Assembly: GCA_024691305.1 (NCBI GenBank)
Contig: JAILNS010000031.1
Coordinates: 1-64,000 of the forward strand
From: Lachnospiraceae bacterium
GTDB lineage: Bacteria > Bacillota > Clostridia > Lachnospirales > Lachnospiraceae
Reading direction: 5' to 3'
DNA length: 64,000 bases
In this document: piece after piece, positions 17,215-25,999 of the stretch
Numbering within the stretch: position 1 is the stretch's first letter
How the letters are laid out: each line of letters begins with the position of its first letter
Translations under genes and position numbers: made by a program
The notes under the pieces: model-generated
What the model was told of the DNA's origin: nothing
Database searches by the model: none
Seen by the model: the letters and a program-made list of their open reading frames with translations, nothing else

Positions 17215-17335
17215 AATAATCCCCCTGTCTGTGACGAGGCAAGGGGATTTCGTCCGTAAGGACAACACCCAACTGGGAGCATCCGCTTGGAACAGATGCT
17301 TTCCTTACTAGTATAGTAGCATTGAGCTACCTCAT
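17215..17335 (-). ncRNA. Probable structured non-coding RNA
   Basis: On the minus strand a series of nested stems is seen: GTAGC/GCTAC with loop TCAAT; a long-range GTAAGGA/TCCTTAC stem that closes a GCATC...GATGC hairpin and a CCC-AGTT-GGG hairpin; then AATCCCC/GGGGATT followed by ATTTATTTT. This arrangement (a three-way junction plus a final hairpin with a T-rich tail) is not expected by chance. All three frames are open for some length, but none has a ribosome-binding site or known motif. I cannot name a family; a riboswitch-like element, a small regulator or a type I antitoxin are all possible. Confidence 0.5.
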
Positions 17336-17486
17336 TGTAAAGTATTAAGAAAACGCAATGATCATAAATGTCTGTGCCTTATCATGCGATTCTGTGCAGG
17401 CGGTTTTTTAGATAATGTATTATGAGTTTGATCACTGTGGCGATATTCAAAGTTTTACTTTTTGAGAAATATGGCATTTAGATAAA

Positions 17487-17519
17487 TTTCCTAGGAAATA
17501 TTTGGCCCCGATAGGGGCT
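17487..17519 (+). repeat. TTTCCTAGGAAA palindrome plus GCCCC/GGGGC hairpin
   Basis: Same layout as the copies in islands A and B (palindrome, two to four bases, hairpin) but with a different stem: GCCCC-GATA-GGGGC here, GAGTCCC-GCCA-GGGACTC there. Confidence 0.55.
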
Positions 17520-17540
17520 GTACATAGAATAGGCGGGAAA

Positions 17541-17790
17541 CTACGTATAGGATCGGGAAAATGCGGAAATGATACGTAGTGATTTCAGATGTGCTACGTA
17601 TAGGATCGGGAAAACGCGGAAATGATACGTAGTGATTTCAGATGTGCTACGTATAAGATTCCGGAATCGCAGTTTGATACGTAGGCCCCGCGAAAAAGCT
17701 ACGTATAAGATCGGGAAAACGCGGAAATGATACGTAGGCCCCGCGAAAAAGCTACGTATAAAATCCCGAAAATGCAATTCTGATACGTAG
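17541..17790. repeat. 53-base tandem array of CTACGTAT...ATACGTAG units
   Basis: Units start at 17541, 17594, 17647, 17699 and 17752. Each holds a 38-39-base block with perfectly complementary ends (CTACGTAT and ATACGTAG), separated by 14-15 bases of two spacer types (TGATTTCAGATGTG or GCCCCGCGAAAAAG). The blocks can fold into hairpins on either strand. The open frame crossing the region is low complexity and not a gene. Confidence 0.9.
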
Positions 17791-17950
17791 CCTCCGTTAA
17801 AATTCAGATAAGAAGCTTCCTCTAAAAAACTATGAGTTACCTCGAGATTAAGATATAATGGGCTAGGAAGAAATTTATCCTTTTTTGAATTTTTTTTCCA
17901 GATAGTAAAGTTCATCCGTATAAACTTAAGAACGTGATAACAAACCGCCG

Positions 17951-18031
17951 TCCGGCAGGCGACAAAGCGGCTCCGGCAGGCGACAAAGCAGCTCCGGCAG
18001 GCGACAAAGCAGCTCCGGCAGGCAACAAAGG
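17951..18031. repeat. 21-base tandem array
   Basis: TCCGGCAGGCGACAAAGC begins at 17951, 17972, 17993 and 18014. It lies about 105 bases upstream of the GNAT gene, and weaker relatives (GCAGGTAACAAA, GACAGGTAATAC) continue to 18085. Confidence 0.88.
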
Positions 18032-18135
18032 TTATACGGCGAACGTATATAGCAGGTAACAAAACTAAATCCGACAGGTAATACAACTTTACCCGATAGA
18101 AACAGTTATACGTGTTGTCACGAAAGGAAGAAACG

Positions 18136-19023
18136 ATGAGACAGGTTTGGATCGCAAATGAAGAGACTGCTTATTTTGCACAATTAGCACCGGAGAATAT
18201 TATGGCACTGGTAGGCCTTCCGAATTATTTTGCACTCGGGATAGTAGATGACGATGATACACAGGATATACCGGCCGCCATCACCATATTTAGCATGAAC
18301 CCCGGTGGGAAGAGCATAGTTCACTGGTTCTATGTGGCTCCCGAATACAGACTCGAAGGTCTCGGATCGGAACTCCTTGCAACTCTTAATACCATGAACA
18401 ACGATACTGAGTCTCAGTCATTGGAGATCCTGGTCAACAAAGATAAGGCTGAAAAAAGTAATGTGGCCGGAATAAGATTAGGGAAAGATGACGAAAATGA
18501 AATCGAAGATGTGTCGGAGTTTTTCGAGGACAGGGGTTTTCATATAGAGAATGCACTTCCCGGCAGCTGGCGATTCCCGGCAAACAAGCTTATGGAACAG
18601 ACATTTTTCTTTAAAGCATTAAAAAAAGAAAAGGAAATAAAAGATGTGATCCCGCTTAGGAATCTGAAAAAAGCGGATATAGAGATACTCATCAGGGATT
18701 ATATACAGGATCTGCCTGATAGTATTCCATGGAACCTAAGTTCATGTGATCTTGATTATTCATGCGTTATCAGAGGGAAAAGAGGATTCGACGGAGTGTT
18801 CCTGATAAGAAGGGCCGGCAATGTACTTTGTCCCGTCGTACTTAAAGCAAAGAACATGGATACGGAAGAAAAACTTGTGATGAATGCTCTTTTGACATTA
18901 TATGATCACGAGGATTCGGATGAGGAAGTTATGATCGTGGCATACAGGTCACAGGTCGCAGATAAAATGGATTGGTACTTTCCGAGTATAAAGGCTCAGT
19001 CAGCTGTGTTGTTACGTGAATGA
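18136..19023 (+). CDS. GNAT-fold N-acetyltransferase-like protein
   Basis: 295 residues from the ATG at 18136, which has AAAGGAAG at the right distance; a frame open from 18112 adds eight residues. The acetyl-CoA-binding stretch is HWFYVAPEYRLEGLGSELLA at about residues 60-79, where LEGLGSELL stands for the R/QxxGxG/A loop. Unusually, the Q/R of the motif is an L-E pair, so the P-loop is degenerate. The C-terminal half (from about 175) has no clear family. It precedes the giant gene at 19078 by 54 bases with no terminator, so the three genes probably form an operon. Substrate unknown; a protein-modifying role towards its giant neighbours is only a guess. Confidence 0.65.
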   Translation: MRQVWIANEETAYFAQLAPENIMALVGLPNYFALGIVDDDDTQDIPAAITIFSMNPGGKSIVHWFYVAPEYRLEGLGSELLATLNTMNNDTESQSLEILVNKDKAEKSNVAGIRLGKDDENEIEDVSEFFEDRGFHIENALPGSWRFPANKLMEQTFFFKALKKEKEIKDVIPLRNLKKADIEILIRDYIQDLPDSIPWNLSSCDLDYSCVIRGKRGFDGVFLIRRAGNVLCPVVLKAKNMDTEEKLVMNALLTLYDHEDSDEEVMIVAYRSQVADKMDWYFPSIKAQSAVLLRE

Positions 19024-19077
19024 TATTTAAGGGGCATTATATAAGGTCTTTAGTCCGGGTAATTTGGAGGAAGAAAA

Positions 19078-22000
19078 ATGGATTTCAAGGAAAAAAACGT
19101 TAATCAGGAACAGCAGCAGATACAGCAGCCTATCGAACAGCAGCAGGTACAGCAGGTACAGCAGCCTCTCGAGCAGCAGCAGCTTAATCAGGCAGCGCAG
19201 CAGGCCCGCATGCAGCAGGCAGCGCAGGAAGAGGGACAGGTACAGGCACCTGCAGAAGATGTAATACAGGCCAACGAACCCGAAGCTCTTGTACAGGCAC
19301 CTCTTGAACAGGAAAATGTTGAGGTGGGAGAAGTCAGAAAAGCAAGGATGTCCATTCCTTCACATGATTACAGTTATATGATAAAACTTGACAATCGTCT
19401 TTTGGCAAGTAAACACGGCAAAAAAGATGGCAAAGAAATGAAAAAGATCAAGGAGCTTCACACTGAGATCATAGGATATATGGACCTTGAGGTCGATCAG
19501 GATCATGAAGATAATAACTTTTATGCATTAATGCTCACTATGAATGAACTGTGTTCATGGTGTGATAAATATGTAAGTAATCATAACCCCTGGAGTGATT
19601 CAGGCAAAGAGCGTTTAAGACTTGTCAAAGAATTGCGTGCTAAGACTAATTTGCAGCGTGATGCTTTGGCAGCTGTCAGAGAAAAGGCGCTAAAAATGTA
19701 TGAGGGTGCTACATTTGGAGATCTTCTGGACGCAATGAGCCGAGGCGTTGAAAGACAGTATGAAAAGCGGGTCGGAAACGAGAGTCAGATCGAGGCCGGA
19801 AAATATGATGATGCTTTAAGTGATGTTAAGCTTCAGGCTCAAAAAGAGCTTAATGCAAGAAAACTTATTTTAGTTGAAAACGAAAACAAGGATAAGGCAA
19901 TAAAACTTCGTAACATGACATCCATGGAATACAAGAAAAAGACAAACTATCTTGCAGTATGTGCTCTTTCCGAATTTATGAATGAAGATCAGGCTGAGTT
20001 TGAGAAACTTTTAAAGACATACGGAAATTACAATAAAGAGGAAACAGAAGCAAAGAATAAATTATATGTTGATGCACGTAAAAATGCAGAGGAAAAGGTT
20101 TCAATCGCAACACAGGAGTGTGGAAGAAAGAATCATGAGATCGAAACGGCAATGCTTCAGCTCTTAAATGAATCTGCGAGTCTTAAAGGTGATCTTACAA
20201 AACTCGAAAAAGATATTGCTGATCTTGGAAAAAAGAAAGAAGAAGAGCTTTCAGCGGATGAAAAAAAGAATTATACGAAATTACAAAAGGATTATGAAGA
20301 TTTAAAAAAACAGGTTGAAGATAAGCAGGAAGAGATCAAGGGAAAGAAAAAAGAGATTGATGATAATAATAAAGCTTTGACTAAAACGAAAGATAGTATA
20401 TGGGTAGATCTAAATAAGAGTGTTCTTGAGCAGCGCAAAACTGAGATCGCCAAAAGAGAGGAAGCATCCAGGCAAAAGAGGATCGAAGCTCTTAATATGA
20501 TCAAGGGTCAAATATATGGTCTTGATCTGAAGGATATATCTTTGTCAAGTGATGACCGTTTAGTTGCTTGTTCGGAGAAACTTGAGAATATCAGCCGTAA
20601 AGTAAAGGCTTTCAGAACCCTTATGAAAGCAAATCCGGAATACATGGCATCTTTACCTGTAGATGAGGCAATGAAACTCACCGGTAAAATGGATGCCCTT
20701 GAGTCTGTTTCCAATTATTACCGTATTCGTAAACTTCTTATAAGCGAACCGGAATATGTGAAGCGTTTAAAAGACTTTTCAATAGAGGATGCGCCCGGAG
20801 ATGACTTTGAAATCGTGCGGATCAAGAAACTTATGAGAGCAAGTTATTATCTTGGCGAGAATATGAAGAACCTGACAGGTATCGCTCCTACTGCCGGTCC
20901 GGTACCGGAAGCCAAAACGCCTGCGGAAGAGTTATTTAAAGCCACTTTGTTAAATAGTTCAAAACTTGATTTTAAGAAAAGTGATTTATATAAACTCGAT
21001 GAGAATAATAAACCGGTTTTGGATAATTACCGGGAATACCTTGCAAATATACATGATCAAAGCTGTTCACAGGTAGAAGCTATTATAAATCAGTGTGAAC
21101 AGGAAAAGCTCTTTGTTCCCGAAGAGGAAGATAAGATCAAACTGATCCCCAATAAAAAGTATAATGAACAAGGCGGTATGGTTACAGTCGAATCTGCCTG
21201 GGATAAGGCCCTCTATGAGATATCTGTTACAAATGAACAAAGTAAAAGATACCAGGATATAGAAAAATTTAAAGAAAAGGAGATTGAAGGTGAAATTCAC
21301 CAAATGGGACCGGCTAAATTTGGTTATTCTGTCTATGATGGTTTGGATAAAATGTCAATAAGCGATAATCTTGATCGTATGCTTCTTGCTTATTCAAGTG
21401 CGTTATCATACAGGAAAACCTCAGAGGAAATGAAAGAGATACTTCGCGGTGTATCGATTTACAGAAACCAGGAATTAGAAAAATATAAGTATGATCCCGA
21501 GGCGCTGGAGTATTATGAATCTATGTATATTGAGAATGCCATGAAACAGTTTGCACTTCAATATGCAGCCAGTCAGCGTATAGCCAATGGGGTGGGTGAG
21601 AAATTTTTCTTTATGCATCCATTGGATATTCTACCGCAGATATCATCAAGCCTTAAAACAAAGTTTTTGTTATTAAGTATAGTTACTAATGTCAATATGC
21701 CGAATAATATATCACGCGTGAAAGCTTTTTCCGAAAAGTTTAATGCCGACAAGAGATATTTGTTTGATTTTGATGATTATACTAAAACAGCTGTAGCTTA
21801 TGGCAGTGTTATATCATGGGAAGTTAACGCAATAACAAGTATAAGTCATCCGATCATGAGGAAAACCGATGCTGACGAAAGCATTGATGCTATTAAGCGT
21901 AAACTAAGAGATTTGGAGGAATATGAACCGGAGCAAAATGAGGAAGCCCAGGATGCAGAGCAGGAAGCCCAAAAAGCAAATCGCAGAGCAGAGTGGGAAG

Positions 22001-22545
22001 CCGAGAGGAAAGATCTGAAACATCAGATAAAGATGATGAAGGAGAGCGCAAAAATACTCTTTGGAGACAGTAGTTTTTACAAATACATCTTATCCGAAGT
22101 AAGAAATCATGTTGAAGCAAATCCTGATACCCAAATGGCACAATTGATTAGGAATAACTTCAATAAACATAATTTCGTTGTCACTTATTTTTCAATGTTG
22201 CATCCGGAATACTTTTCTGCTGATATTTTAAATGCAAAAGATAAAGACGGAAACCATTTATTGACTCCTTATCTTAGAAAAGGGCGAGGAGTATTGAATT
22301 CGGGATTTAAAGAAGAAATTGATCAGGTTTTAAATGATGCAAATCACCCCTGGAGAAAGAATTTTGACAAAGAGACCAAAGACAAATATACAGAGTCATT
22401 GAAAAAGAGGGATTATGCGCCGTTAGTTGATAACCCTGATGACCCTTATGATTATAACAGAGAATACGATGACACGCTTGGAAGAGAGTGGGAAGTTGTA
22501 CAGCAGAATAAACGAATGGCGGAAGAACAAGGGGCAGAAGGATAA
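19078..22545 (+). CDS. Giant Q-rich coiled-coil protein of unknown function (paralog 1)
   Basis: 1155 residues, ATG preceded by TTGGAGGAAGAAAA. Residues 9-60 are dominated by glutamine in QQQ, VQQ and EQQQ runs. A conserved region at about 85-270 contains KHGKKDGKEM and HNPWSDSGKERLRLVKELR. A strongly charged coiled coil follows at about 340-465. Residues 481-637 are nearly identical to the neighbour, and a helical C-terminal half ends in VDNPDDPYDYNREYDD. No signal peptide, membrane helix or catalytic motif is seen, so the protein is probably cytoplasmic or exported without a classic signal. I do not recognise the family. The gene is followed 57 bases later by its paralog and carries a 30-base repeat across its stop codon. 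Confidence 0.85.
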   Translation: MDFKEKNVNQEQQQIQQPIEQQQVQQVQQPLEQQQLNQAAQQARMQQAAQEEGQVQAPAEDVIQANEPEALVQAPLEQENVEVGEVRKARMSIPSHDYSYMIKLDNRLLASKHGKKDGKEMKKIKELHTEIIGYMDLEVDQDHEDNNFYALMLTMNELCSWCDKYVSNHNPWSDSGKERLRLVKELRAKTNLQRDALAAVREKALKMYEGATFGDLLDAMSRGVERQYEKRVGNESQIEAGKYDDALSDVKLQAQKELNARKLILVENENKDKAIKLRNMTSMEYKKKTNYLAVCALSEFMNEDQAEFEKLLKTYGNYNKEETEAKNKLYVDARKNAEEKVSIATQECGRKNHEIETAMLQLLNESASLKGDLTKLEKDIADLGKKKEEELSADEKKNYTKLQKDYEDLKKQVEDKQEEIKGKKKEIDDNNKALTKTKDSIWVDLNKSVLEQRKTEIAKREEASRQKRIEALNMIKGQIYGLDLKDISLSSDDRLVACSEKLENISRKVKAFRTLMKANPEYMASLPVDEAMKLTGKMDALESVSNYYRIRKLLISEPEYVKRLKDFSIEDAPGDDFEIVRIKKLMRASYYLGENMKNLTGIAPTAGPVPEAKTPAEELFKATLLNSSKLDFKKSDLYKLDENNKPVLDNYREYLANIHDQSCSQVEAIINQCEQEKLFVPEEEDKIKLIPNKKYNEQGGMVTVESAWDKALYEISVTNEQSKRYQDIEKFKEKEIEGEIHQMGPAKFGYSVYDGLDKMSISDNLDRMLLAYSSALSYRKTSEEMKEILRGVSIYRNQELEKYKYDPEALEYYESMYIENAMKQFALQYAASQRIANGVGEKFFFMHPLDILPQISSSLKTKFLLLSIVTNVNMPNNISRVKAFSEKFNADKRYLFDFDDYTKTAVAYGSVISWEVNAITSISHPIMRKTDADESIDAIKRKLRDLEEYEPEQNEEAQDAEQEAQKANRRAEWEAERKDLKHQIKMMKESAKILFGDSSFYKYILSEVRNHVEANPDTQMAQLIRNNFNKHNFVVTYFSMLHPEYFSADILNAKDKDGNHLLTPYLRKGRGVLNSGFKEEIDQVLNDANHPWRKNFDKETKDKYTESLKKRDYAPLVDNPDDPYDYNREYDDTLGREWEVVQQNKRMAEEQGAEG

Positions 22546-22590
22546 AAGTCGGAAGAACAAAGGGCAGATGGATAAAAGTCGGAAGGATTA
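22521..22590 (+). repeat. 30-base tandem duplication across the paralog 1 stop codon
   Basis: GGAAGAACAA...GGATAAAAGTC at 22521-22550 is repeated at 22551-22580, and a third copy begins at 22581. The TAA stop (22543-22545) is in the first copy. Confidence 0.88.
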
Positions 22591-22602
22591 ATAGGTGAGG
22601 AA

Positions 22603-25600
22603 ATGGACTTTAAAGAAAATAATGTTAATCAGGAACAACAGCAGGTACAGCCGCAGCAGGCGCCCCTACAGCAGCAACCGCTCGAACAGCAGCAGGCCAA
22701 CATACAGCAGGCCCCCATACAGCAGCAACTCAATCAGGTAGTTCCGGAGGCACCCATACAGCAGGCAGCACAGGAAGAGGGACAGGTGCAGCAACATGCC
22801 GAAGCAGCGATAGAGGCAAACGAACCCAAAGCACTTCAGCAGCCTCCTCTTGTGGCTGCAAATGTTAAGGTGGGAGAAGTCAGAAAAGACCGTATGTCTT
22901 TTCCCACGCATAACTATGGATATATGAAGGAACTTAACAGTCGTCTCAACGCCAGTAAATATGGCAAAAAAGACGGCAAGGAAATGCAAAAGATCAAGGA
23001 ACTTCACTCTGAGATATTGGGCTATCAGACGATGAAGATCAATCTCGATGATGGCGGGAGGTCTTATGAGTCTTTTATGCGCACAATGAGAGAACTGTGT
23101 GCATGGTGCGATAAGTACATAAGTAACCATAATCCGTGGTCTGATGCAGGTAAAGAAAGGCTCAGACTCGTTAAGGAACTGCGTGCAAAGACAAATCTGC
23201 AGGCAGACTCTATGTCAGCTGTCAGAGGTAAGGCATTAGAGACCTTTAAAGGCGCAACTTACGGTGACCTGATGGAAGTCATGAGCAAAGGCGTGCAAAC
23301 GCAGTATGAGGAGCAGGTTGGGAACGAAAGTCAGACCCGGTCTGCTAAGTATGCTGATGTTGTGGTTGATGTTCAAACTCAGGCAATGAGGGAATTGAAT
23401 GCGCGAAAACTGGTATATATAGAAAATGAAAATACAGATAATGCTATCAAACTGCGCAATGAAATATCCATTCAGTTTAAGAAAAAGACTAACTACCTTG
23501 CAGTACGTGATCTTTCGGAGTTTGTGACCGGTAATAAGCAAGAATTTGAAGACCTTCTTAAGACATACGGCAATTACAATAAGGAAGAAGATGAGCAAAG
23601 AAAGACTCAGCTGAAAGAAGAATTAGACGAAGATAGAAAATGGATAGATGAAAGGTACGAGAAGAGAGATGAGGCATTAGCTAAATTTAAGGCCTCGATG
23701 GAAGGGTTGAAAAGCGCAATTTCCGAGAAGAAGGACAAGATATCAGATTATAAAAAGAAGGAGCAACCGGTACCTGAAGACCTGAAAAATGAATTGGAGG
23801 AAAGTGAAAAAGAACTGGAAAAGCTGGAAAGACAGGTGTCAACTATTGAAAGTAAATGTACGGTTGAGGTAAATGAATATAGAAAAGCCATGGCAAACAA
23901 AGTAAAAGATTATCGCACGACTGAACTGGTTAAAAGAAGAAACGACGCTTTGCCCAAGAGAATAGAGGCACTTAACAGGATCAAGGATAAGATATACGGC
24001 CTTGATCTGAATGATATATCCTTTTTAAGTGATGACAGTTTAGTTGCTTGTTCGGAGAAACTTGAGAATATCAGTCGTAAAGTAAAGGCCTTCAGATCAC
24101 TCATGAAAGCAAATCCGGAATACATGGCATCTTTATCTGAAGCTGAGGCAATGAAACTCACCGATAAAATGGATGTCCTTGAGTCTGTTTCCAATTATTA
24201 CCGTATTCGTAAACTTCTTATCAGCGAACCGGAATATGTGAAGCGTTTAAAAGACTTTTCAATAGAGGATGCTCCCGGAGATGATTTTGAAACCGTGCGG
24301 ATCAAGAAACTTATGAGAGTAAGTTATTATCTTGGCGAGAATATGAAGAGTCTGGCCGGTATCGCCCCTACTGCAGGTCCGGTGCCGGGAACCAAAACGC
24401 AAAGTGAAAAGATGCTTAAAGCCACTTTGTTAAACGGTTCAAAACTTGATTTTAAGAAAAGTGATTATTATGAACTCGATGAAAAGGGAAAGCCAATATT
24501 ACAAAATTACCGGCATTTCCTTCCTGAACACGATCTCATATGTTCTAATATAGAAGCTATTATAAATCAATGTGAACAGGAGAAATTCTTTGTTCCCGAA
24601 GAGGATGAAAAATCAGTAAAATTGATAGCCCCTGATAAGTACAATAAAAGAGGCGGATTGCATGCTGTTGCAACTAAGTGGGACTTTTATGTTGATGCGG
24701 AGCTTCAGGAAGAACGAGCACATATGTTAAAAGCCATATCGGAGATCAGAAACGAAGAATGCAAAGGTCAATTTAGATCACCGACATTCAGTCAGTCTTT
24801 ATATCATGATTTTGACAAAATGTCCTTGTCGGACCATCTTGATCGTATGAATCATTTTTATTCATCTGCTTTTTTATACAGAAGAACAGAAGAAGATGTA
24901 AAAGAAACACTAAGAGCTTTATCGATAGAGGGGAATAAAGAGTACCTGGATCTGCTAAATGATCCCGAGGCTATTGAGTATTATGAGTCAATGTATGCTG
25001 AACATGCCATGAAACAGTTTGCAGCTCAATATGCGGTCGGACAGCGTTTGGCTAACGCTTTTGGAGATAAGATATTCTTTGAACATAGTGTTGATATAGC
25101 ATTGCAGATGTCAAAGGAATTAAAAGTAAAGATGCTGATCTGTTCTATTTCTACGAACTCAACAAATAGGAGTAACCTGCCACATGTAAAAGCTTTATTT
25201 GAAAAATATAATTCCGACAAAAGATATATTTTTGATACTGAAGATTTTGCTAAGACTAGTGGTGCTATAGGTTCATTAGGCATGCAACTGGATGGGCTCA
25301 CCGGGGTTGGAGGCCCTGCCATGATGAGTGACGAAGATCGTGTTGGTATAGATCAGTATGAGGCTGATCTTATGAATGCATCGAAAGCTGAGGCTGCTGA
25401 GTTAAAGGAACAGATTAAAGAAATGAAGGAAATCGAGAAAAGTCTGTTCGGAGACAGTAAATTTTATAAATACATGATATCAGAAGTTGAGAAAGATATT
25501 GAAAAGAATCCTAAAGCTGAATGGGCTAAGTATGCAAAAGGGCATATGGACGTGTACGATTTTATATTCTGGTATTTTGCCAGATTACATCCTGAAATGA

Positions 25601-25929
25601 TAACAACCGATTTTTTTAATGCAAAAGATAAGGACGGAAATTATATTTTGCTTAAGTATCTGCGAAAAGGCAGAGGCGTGTATAATCAGGGTAATGATAA
25701 GGATGTAACCTATCTGCTGAATAAGAAGGATTGTCCGTGGAGAAGGAATTTTGATGAGAAGACCAGGAATGATTATAAAGAATCTTTGGAAAAGAGAAAA
25801 TTCTGTCCTATGGTTGATAACCCTGATGATCCTTACGATCTTAACAGAGAATATGCCGACTTAGATGGACGTCCGTGGGAAGAAGTACAGGAAGAAAAAA
25901 GGCAGCGAGAACAGCAGGGAAGACGATGA
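22603..25929 (+). CDS. Giant Q-rich coiled-coil protein of unknown function (paralog 2)
   Basis: 1108 residues, ATG preceded by AGGTGAGGAA. It is colinear with the preceding gene over its whole length: Q-rich N-terminus (9-65), the HNPWSDAGKERLRLVKELR block, a charged coiled coil at about 330-440 that differs greatly in sequence, a nearly identical block at about 466-620, and the same ending (VDNPDDPYDLNREYAD). The C-terminal half matches at a lower level, with shared NAKDKDGN and YLRKGRGV motifs. The pattern shows an old tandem duplication with one segment kept alike. No enzyme motif, signal peptide or membrane helix is seen, and the function is unknown. Confidence 0.85.
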   Translation: MDFKENNVNQEQQQVQPQQAPLQQQPLEQQQANIQQAPIQQQLNQVVPEAPIQQAAQEEGQVQQHAEAAIEANEPKALQQPPLVAANVKVGEVRKDRMSFPTHNYGYMKELNSRLNASKYGKKDGKEMQKIKELHSEILGYQTMKINLDDGGRSYESFMRTMRELCAWCDKYISNHNPWSDAGKERLRLVKELRAKTNLQADSMSAVRGKALETFKGATYGDLMEVMSKGVQTQYEEQVGNESQTRSAKYADVVVDVQTQAMRELNARKLVYIENENTDNAIKLRNEISIQFKKKTNYLAVRDLSEFVTGNKQEFEDLLKTYGNYNKEEDEQRKTQLKEELDEDRKWIDERYEKRDEALAKFKASMEGLKSAISEKKDKISDYKKKEQPVPEDLKNELEESEKELEKLERQVSTIESKCTVEVNEYRKAMANKVKDYRTTELVKRRNDALPKRIEALNRIKDKIYGLDLNDISFLSDDSLVACSEKLENISRKVKAFRSLMKANPEYMASLSEAEAMKLTDKMDVLESVSNYYRIRKLLISEPEYVKRLKDFSIEDAPGDDFETVRIKKLMRVSYYLGENMKSLAGIAPTAGPVPGTKTQSEKMLKATLLNGSKLDFKKSDYYELDEKGKPILQNYRHFLPEHDLICSNIEAIINQCEQEKFFVPEEDEKSVKLIAPDKYNKRGGLHAVATKWDFYVDAELQEERAHMLKAISEIRNEECKGQFRSPTFSQSLYHDFDKMSLSDHLDRMNHFYSSAFLYRRTEEDVKETLRALSIEGNKEYLDLLNDPEAIEYYESMYAEHAMKQFAAQYAVGQRLANAFGDKIFFEHSVDIALQMSKELKVKMLICSISTNSTNRSNLPHVKALFEKYNSDKRYIFDTEDFAKTSGAIGSLGMQLDGLTGVGGPAMMSDEDRVGIDQYEADLMNASKAEAAELKEQIKEMKEIEKSLFGDSKFYKYMISEVEKDIEKNPKAEWAKYAKGHMDVYDFIFWYFARLHPEMITTDFFNAKDKDGNYILLKYLRKGRGVYNQGNDKDVTYLLNKKDCPWRRNFDEKTRNDYKESLEKRKFCPMVDNPDDPYDLNREYADLDGRPWEEVQEEKRQREQQGRR

Positions 25930-25933
25930 AGCT

Positions 25934-25999
25934 ATAGTCAGTCGAAAGAAACGCTGAATTCGATTAGGTGATAGTCAGTCGAGAAGATCGCTGAATTCG
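25934..25999. repeat. 37-base duplication across the EAL gene stop codon
   Basis: ATAGTCAGTCGA...CGCTGAATTCG occurs at 25934-25962 and 25971-25999. The second copy contains the stop (25975-25977, minus strand) and last codons of the EAL gene. Confidence 0.85.

Noticed and set aside
17074-17268. A small hydrophobic peptide gene (GIIYFLLLFLLS) on the minus strand, as in type I toxins
   Set aside because: It has no ribosome-binding site and crosses the 37-base array; the RNA structure explains the region better. A toxin peptide is not fully excluded.
17541-18086. A 181-codon frame on the minus strand through the 53- and 21-base arrays
   Set aside because: Its sequence is only a translation of the repeats (VACRSCF runs), with no ribosome-binding site or domain.
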